Below, one piece after another: positions 57,450 to 64,000 of a stretch of DNA of 64,000 bases. Both the position numbers and the translations under genes were made by a program. Numbering within the stretch: position 1 is the stretch's first letter; the number at the start of each line of letters is the position of its first letter. The notes below the pieces were generated by a model, which saw only the letters and a program-made list of their open reading frames with translations, made no database searches and was not told where the DNA came from. This DNA comes from Plantago major (taxonomy: Eukaryota; Streptophyta; Magnoliopsida; Lamiales; Plantaginaceae): NCBI GenBank assembly GCA_026545765.1, contig JAIFAC010000422.1:1-64000 (forward strand), written 5' to 3'.

Positions 57450-60000
57450 TGTCGATTTGTCGTTAGCATGCAGACCTTAATATAAAAAGAAACACCCATA
57501 AAGGATTTAACCCAGTATAGTCATAGAGGTTAGGTTCACTCTTAGGTAAGAAATTGTAAGCCATAGACCTTATGTGGAATATGCCCTCATTCCTTGACTC
57601 TTTAAGGAAAGAAGAATTAGAAGAGAAATCCGTTAGTACATACCTCTCTTTTTCAGTATGCCTCTTGTCTAATTTGCCTAATAAAGATGAGTGTAATCAC
57701 AGAATTAAAAAGTCCTTTGAAGACCTGTAGTTTGTCGTATTTTTGTATGATATGTCTCAAAACATAGTAAGCCAATAACTAGTTCCTAAAATCTAAGAAG
57801 TTCCATAAAACTAGAAGTGCAGGAATGCCTTGGATTGATTGGATTACCCTTTAATTGAATAATATGTATAAAGACCAAAAGCTACTCATGTTTGTTATGT
57901 CGTACAAGAGAGCAAACTGTGTCATTTATTATAAGTTGTTAATGAAATCACTCTTGATTATGGAAAAAGAAATCCGAAATACTGGTCAGAACCCGAAATT
58001 AAATAAAGTGCAGTAGTTGATAAACCTTTTCCTCTTCCCGTGTTTGTTCTCTGCGTCCTTCAGTTATTGTAAATTGTAGTAATAAGGATCTCTCCTCTCC
58101 CTTTTCATTTTAATATCGTAAGCGTGAAATTTGGAATCCTTCTTCTTAATAAAAGCGCGGGTAATGATCAATACTTTACCAGGTACCTAGCTAGTTAACT
58201 ATGATTCTTGTGAATGGAATTCGTCGGTTGATAAATATAGTCAAGCAACTAAAGTAAATTATATAAATAAAAGAAAGTAATAGGGAAATTTAGGAACCCA
58301 CTAACATTGAGTAGAGTATATAGTTCAAAATAAGTTCTTAGTATTGGTATACAGGTCGGAAAAAGATGGAGTCTGTACAAAGAAATTTTAGAACCCTACA
58401 AGAATTAGAAATTGTTAGAGATATACAATCTATTGCAATCTTGCGATAAAGAACAACTGGAAACAGTATCATTGCATTGTCTTACGAAGTCCCGTATTAT
58501 AATCCCTAATTAAGTACATTACACAAGCAACCCTTTGTTCATAGTCTGGTCACAGGGTCTAATAAGTAAATGCGAAATACAACGATATTACCTGGCACTT
58601 AGATTTCTAGACTCTTCTTAATCGAAAGAGAATTAAGGCTCTGTTCTTAACTTAAGTAAAAAAGATGTTCTCATCACTTCCTATTTTCCTCTCAGTTTGC
58701 TTTGGGTTACTCCTAAGATTATTATAAAACTAGACACGTCAGTTTCTTGGCTGGAATATTCGTTGTAGCCTTAATTATCCTTAGTATTAAGTGTTTCCCA
58801 GGATAAAATAATAAAGAAGTTTTCTTTTTTGGCAATTTGTCTCAATCATCTACAGATAACTCACACAAGGTTTGGATATAAAAAATAAGTTTTCTTAGAG
58901 TCATGAAAAAAGAAAGAGATATAGCAAAGGAAATATCGTCCTATAATTCATCTTGGCTTTAGGAAGGGCAGCTTTGTTGGAATACCTAATAGCAAAGTAG
59001 CATATAATTCATTCTTTATTAGGAGGAATAAAAAGAAAAATGAAAGGGTATTATAGAGATAAGAAGAGAATAATACATACGAACTTTTATAACACATATT
59101 TGTTTTATATACGAACTTTTATAACACATAGAGAAAGGGTATTAATTTTATTTAAAAATTAATGAAGTCATCAATTTGTTTTATATACGAACTTTTATAA
59201 CACATATTTGTTTTTTTTTTTGCATTGCAGATTCATAGAGTTCACTCTAATATGGATATGAGATGGTGTTTTCCTTTTTTGTTTCAATTGCGTGTACCGA
59301 AAATCAACCTTTGTATTATTGTTCGAATTCATTTAATAATAATATCTTCCCCTTATTTATTTGTATTGAAAGTAATCTATCTCAAGATCGTACTTGCTAA
59401 GACTAAGATTCAATAAAATAGAAACTGAGGAAAAAAGACAGACTTAGGTTGGATAATTTTTTATCATTTTATCTTAGTCCTAATTTATTATTTATTAGTA
59501 GTCATCAATTAGCCATTATCCATTTCCGAATCTGCGCGTGCGTGTACGAATCTTTAAAATGTATCCAGATCCCAGCACAATTAGTGTGTAATAAAGAATA
59601 GAATCTACTACAAATTGCTTTTAGAAAAATCATGTACACATTCTCTTACTTTTCGCTTTTAGGTATATATCATTATAAATTATCAGAACCTTTGCTTTAG
59701 GTGGAAAATTTGAATAAAACAATTAAATTACAAAAAAAAGAAGTCTTTCTTTAGGCGGGTAGTTAGTTGCTTTGGCTAGATACGTATATGACTATATCTA
59801 AAACATCTTTCTTAGTTGAATTGGTTGAAAATAGAAATAATGTACATACCTGTACTGTAAGTGCCCACTTTGTTGAAAATGAGTAAAGAAATGTGAAGTT
59901 GCCGCAGAAGCCAAAACAAGGTATCCTTCATACATTACGTCTGTACTATGGAAGAGAGAAGTCAAAAAAAGGACTAAGCCTTTAATATGTCTTTATATAT
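57450..60000. other. AT-rich intergenic DNA
   Basis: No gene or known element is recognised. Words resemble 3' UTR or intron sequence but no open frame has coding character. A short direct repeat lies at 59079-59210. Confidence 0.45.
59079..59210. repeat. Three direct copies of ACGAACTTTTATAACACAT
   Basis: Copies start near 59079, 59112 and 59187. Two of them are preceded by TTTGTTTTATAT. The spacing is irregular. Confidence 0.7.
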
Positions 60001-60015
60001 CTGCGAATTGCAATA

Positions 60016-62059
60016 ATGAGAGAGGGTAGAGAGAGAAACATAAGAAGTCCAACGGTCCTTTACCGTTTCAACACATCGGCAGACTTCACCGGACGACAGC
60101 AACAACATCGGCACAACAGGATTGGAGAGGAGCAAGGACATGATGGATGGACTTTGGTAACTAACAGGCGAAGACATAATCAAGGAGAGAGGAGAGAATA
60201 AGGGTGGACATAATCAATGAAAAATTCATAAACCTTTACATATCAAATTTCCCGGAGGATTGGACGGAAGAACCATTAAAGAAGAGTCTAGAAAAGGTTG
60301 TGGGACAAGTGTTCGATATTTCGATCCCTAAGAAGAGAGCAAAAGATGGGAAACGTTTCGCCTTCGTGAGGTTTTATCGGGTAAGGGATGAAGAGGCGTT
60401 GACCCAGAGGGCTAAAGGTGTGTGGATAGGGTTGTATAAACTATTGGCAAACAAAGCAAGATTCAATAAGTTTGAGAAATTGGAGAGTAGGGATGGAAAC
60501 CGCAAGATTCAAATTCAAGGCGGAAACAATCAATCGAAGCAGAGGTGGGCTGAGCAGAGAGGAGTGACAAGGATGAATCAAAGCGTGTGGAGACGACGAG
60601 GGGACGGGGAGAAACAAACTGAGGCACTAGTTGCGCGGATTCAGAATGGGGAGAAATTACCTGCTGTACCTATTACTCAGTTGCAAAAACAGATTGAAAA
60701 GACCAAGGAAATGAAAGTTGGAGTGACGGAGGGGAGTGGGATTGCTGAGGTAAGGGACGAAAAGATTAGGGATGGTGATGTTGAGAAATAAGCTGGAAAC
60801 TGGACGGAGCGATGTGTGATTGTGGAACCCAAAGAGAGAATGACGGAGGAGGGCCTAATGGATGTGCTTCGGTTGAATGGGTATTGTGACTTCCGTGTGG
60901 CTAAACTAACTGAGAAACGCTGGGTGATTGAGTATGAAACGGAACGAGAACAACTGCAGCTATTGGAGGAGGATGTGGAGTGGGTGAAAGAATATTTTGG
61001 TGTGCTGAAACCATGGGAAAAGAGAGACATAAACGGAAAACGGAGAGTGTGGATTAATATCTATGGAGTTCCCTTACATGGCTGGTCAAAGGAAACATTT
61101 GTGAAGATAGGAACGAATGCAGGAAAGGTAATTGATGTTCATCAGGATACAGTGGAGAAAAGGGATTGCATAAAAGGTAAAGTGCTACTGGAAACTCCGA
61201 TGTTTGAGCTAATAAGGAAGAGGTCATCTGTTTTGGTTCATGGAGAGTTTTTTCCTGTCAACTTGGTTGAAGAGATAGGGGATTATGTGGAGATAGATAA
61301 GATGCGGCAGAGGACAAACATAATAGAAAAGGTGAGACTTTGAAGTCCAGACGATCAGATTTGGGGTCTGGCAGATCATCCGATGATTGCGTTGATGACG
61401 ATGATGATACAAGAGTTTGGACGGAGACTGACTCCCTTGTGGACAGAGACGAAGTTGTGAATTGGGAAACGGTGCCTGAGACACCTCTAAATGACGCTGA
61501 AGCTGGAATTAATGACAGAAGCGGAGATGATGAGCTGATTCGAGAGGATGTGAATATGGAAACGCGAGTGGATGGGCAAAATGAGAGGGAACTGATACGG
61601 AGTGGGCGTAAGAGAGTATGTGAGGACTGTAATGAGCAAGAAGGTATAGGAGGTAGTGACCAGAGAATGTACAAAGACATAGATCGTCAGAGTGGAGATG
61701 AACAGGAAGATCGAATGGAGGTTTTATCAGCAAAAAAGAGTAGTAAAGCGAAAAAAGGAAAAAGTCAGAAGAGAAAGAAGCAAAAAAAGACTAAAAGAGT
61801 GAATAATGAATGTAATGAGGAATCAGAGAGTGATGGGAATAATGTAATGGATTCTGACCCATTTAGCTTAGGACCAGTTATTGAAAAAATCAGGGAAGGA
61901 TCCTCAAGGCGAACTAAATTAAGGAAACTTATTCAAAAGCGTGATGCTATTACTCAGAGATCGAGGTTTGATCAGTGGAGGGAGTTTGTCCAAGCAATAA
62001 ATAGTGGTGGAAAAGAAATTGTAGGAGTCAGAAGAGGACAAATTAGGGGAAAAGGGTAG
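60016..62059 (+). CDS. LINE ORF1: RRM, DUF4283-like domain and charged tail (frameshifted)
   Basis: This is an RNA-binding ORF1 protein that would coat the element RNA. The N-terminal part (60016-60198) ends DGWTLVTNRRRHNQG. After a shift, 60204-60791 carries an RRM: INLYISNFPEDWTEEPLKKS (RNP2-like), then KDGKRFAFVRFYRV (RNP1-like). The middle block (60816-61343) has VAKLTEKRWVIEYETERE, then VWINIYGVPLHGWSKETFVK, typical of this ORF1 class. After a further shift at 61340 the tail is acidic then Lys-rich (SSKAKKGKSQKRKKQKKTKR) and ends at 62059. Three frame changes separate pieces that together form one expected protein. An intact parent would be a single ORF. Confidence 0.82.
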
Positions 62060-62324
62060 AAAACCAAAAAAATAAAGGGACTCATTTGGATGGTGGGGAC
62101 ATTATCTCGGATAGCCAGTTTAGATCATGCAACAAGCTAGTGGAAAAGCAATCTATTATGGAGGAAGCAAGGCAGATCACATAAAGAGGCATTGAAATGG
62201 GCTTGGTTAGTCCACAGGATAGAGAGCAAGTGTGGGAAATTTTTAAAGCATGGGAGGAAAGGGATAGAGAAAGCAATTTCAAAAAGAAAGAAGATGCGGG
62301 TATTGGTGATAAAAGTCGTGGATA

Positions 62325-64000
62325 ATGAGGATAATGACTTTCAACATTAGAGGGTTAGGGGGTATCTTGAAGAGAAGAGAGATCAAGGAGATGATTATAA
62401 AGGAAAAAATCGAATTTATGTGCATACAAGAAACTAAGAAAGATGTTGTGGATAAAAAGCTAGTAGAGAGCATGTGGGGCCATGGTAACGTGGATTGGGT
62501 ATTTTCCGGAGCACATGGGAGGTCCGGGGGTTTGCTTAGCATGTGGAGTACGGAGGTGTTCGTGAAAGAAAATTTATGGGGGGAGGAAGGTGCTTTAGGA
62601 GTGCGAGGGAGGTGGAAGGGGGAAGAGGTTGAGATAATCAATGTATATGCTCCTTGTGTGGATTCGAGTAGAGAGGAGTTGTGGGAGATGATCGTAGAAA
62701 AGATAAAGGTTGAGAAAGATATGAAGTGGTGCGTAAGTGGTGACTTCAATGCGATAAGGAGTGAAGAGGAGAGAAAAGGGAGGTCAAGGAGAGGAGACAA
62801 AAGAAGAATGAGGGCCTTCAATGAATTTATTTCTCAAGCGGAGTTGAATGACCTACCTCTAACCCGGAGGAAGTTTACATGGTATCGTGACAATGATACT
62901 AGTTGTAGTAGGTTAGATAGGTTTTTGTTCTCCGATAATTGGTTGAGAAGATGGCCGGAGTTGGTGCAATGTGGTCTTAAGAGGCGATTGTCGGATCATA
63001 CGGCGGTCATAGTTAAGGATGGAAACCAAGATTGGGGTCCGAAGCCGTTCGATTCATCAATAGTTGGGTAAATGAGAAGGACTTTGTGAACTTGGTGGAG
63101 ACTCAATGGAATTCGGAGCAGGTGGAAGGATGGGGTGGGTATGTGATGAAAGAAAAGCTGAAAAAGTTGAAGGGGAGACTAAAAGAGTGGAGTGGAAGGA
63201 ATGGTACAAAGTTGGATGAGAAAATTGTGACTCTTACGGACCAAGTCGAATTGGCAGATATACAGCTTGAGAGTTTAGAGGAGGAGCCGCAGAATGAGAG
63301 TACTGGCAAGGTCACGGTTTGGATGATGCGCTAATGGTGGGCCCGAAACCGCTTTTGGACTGTTAATGCAATGGACCACTGAATTCGGTCCATGTACAGA
63401 TTTCAGACAGTGAGCGAGTCTCTGACAGAGAGGTGGGGTCGGCGGCTGCCAGAACAGAGGTGATGAATTCTGGAGAACTGGGAGCGGGGGCAATTGCAGC
63501 TGTGGTGAGGAAGAGACAAGAGGACATGGTCGAATTGCAAAGACTAATGCAAGTAAAAGAGAGCTTGCATCTGCAACAAGCTAAGTCGAAGTGGGTGAAG
63601 TCGGGAGATGCCAATATTAGTTTCTTTCATAGGGTTGTGGAACGAAGAGGAAGCATTAATGGATTGAAGGGGGTAAGAATTGGTGGGAGATGGTTGGAAG
63701 AGGTAAAGGAGTTGAAGGAAGGAATTCGTGATTTCTTTGCAAACCATTTTGGAACACGAGAAGTGAATGATTTTAAACTGAGGGGACTTGAAGGGGAGCA
63801 GCTTGGTGTTGAGGATAGATTGGGGTTGGAACAATGCTTTCAGGAGGAGGAGATCAAAGAAGCAATATGGAATTGTGGCACGGATAAAAGCCCGGGACTG
63901 GATGGTTTTGGAAGCCAATTCTTTCGGTCTTGTTGGGATGTGGTGAAGGGGGATTTGAGCAGAATGTTCGATGAGTTTCACAAGCATGGCAAAATATGTA
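62325..64000 (+). CDS. LINE ORF2: endonuclease and start of reverse transcriptase, partial
   Basis: The endonuclease is in 62325-63071: MTFNIRGLGGILKRREIKEM, FMCIQETK (catalytic Glu), INVYAPCVDSSREELW, SGDFNAI (D-x-N), FTWYRDNDTSCSRLDRFLFS and LSDHTAVIV (SDH), so all key residues are present. A one-base loss near 63048 shifts PKPF into RFINSWVNEKDFVNL (63032-63334). Another shift occurs before 63367. From there the frame is open to the window end: NSGELGAGAIAAVVRKRQED, SKWVKSGDANISFFHRVV, and the RT entry motif DKSPGLDGFGSQFFRSCW. The catalytic FADD box would lie beyond 64000. Confidence 0.88.

Larger units (their letters stand above)
60016..64000 (+). mobile_element. LINE (non-LTR retrotransposon) with RRM-type ORF1, runs off the window
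   Basis: A plus-strand L1-type element: leader and ORF1 (60016-62059), then ORF2 (from 62325) with endonuclease and the beginning of reverse transcriptase. It is of a different lineage from the zinc-knuckle LINE at 5 kb. The 3' end lies outside the window. Confidence 0.88.

Noticed and set aside
57450-60000. Possible organelle-derived or gene-bearing segment
   Set aside because: No chloroplast or mitochondrial gene, tRNA fold or coding frame could be recognised. Left as intergenic.
62279-62821. Minus-strand open frame of 180 codons opposite LINE ORF2
   Set aside because: It is Ser/Leu-rich antisense of the endonuclease domain, whose catalytic motifs are on the plus strand.

Overview
This window is nuclear DNA of a flowering plant (eudicot; the asterid/Lamiales flavour is only an impression). 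The evidence is spliced genes with GT-AG introns and TATA promoters, a phytosulfokine precursor, a class-B heat-shock factor, a plant GH1 beta-glucosidase relic, and a dense nest of plant transposons. No operon, CRISPR array, rRNA or tRNA was seen. Roughly four fifths of the window is mobile DNA. || Layout. 1-3.9 kb is gene-bearing: a tiny two-exon gene (49 aa, minus strand), a weak set of plus-strand exon remnants, and a two-exon phytosulfokine (PSK) precursor (84 aa, minus strand). 4.9-21.7 kb is a minus-strand LINE whose ORF1 is cut in two by a 15,018-bp Copia element (Copia-1, 6346-21363, TSD GCATC). 21.8-25.9 kb is a 5'-truncated, frameshifted GH1 beta-glucosidase pseudogene; its last intron holds a 2.2-kb PIF/Harbinger element with TSD TTA. 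26.5-27.7 kb is a class-B HSF gene (minus strand) with a perfect heat-shock element beside its TATA box. 29-29.7 kb is a LINE ORF1 scrap. 30.1-57.4 kb is a MULE-like unit split by Copia-2 (31996-56067, TSD CTGCA). Copia-2 is itself interrupted by a 7.6-kb En/Spm (CACTA) transposon (41198-48817) and by a solo LTR inserted in its 5' LTR (53862-55509, TSD CGCTG). 57.5-60 kb is AT-rich intergenic DNA. 60.0-64.0 kb is a plus-strand LINE with an RRM-type ORF1 and an endonuclease/RT ORF2 that runs off the window. || How the parts relate. Both Copia elements are in minus orientation and belong to one family: LTRs of about 1.4 kb, an initiator-Met-tRNA primer-binding site, gag-PR-INT-RT-RNaseH, and then about 5 kb of extra coding sequence before the polypurine tract. 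This accessory region is conserved in both copies. It is rich in Glu, Pro, Ser and Val, and it is divided by short GT-AG introns that flank phase-0 exons. It is the least explained coding system in the window. || Caution on sequence quality. Inside the transposons, words with CAG or CTG in one copy repeatedly appear as CG-containing words in the other (for example AGAACAGATAA against AGAACGTATAA). This looks systematic and may be a base-calling artefact at methylated CHG sites. Many apparent frameshifts in the transposon ORFs should therefore not be taken as real decay.
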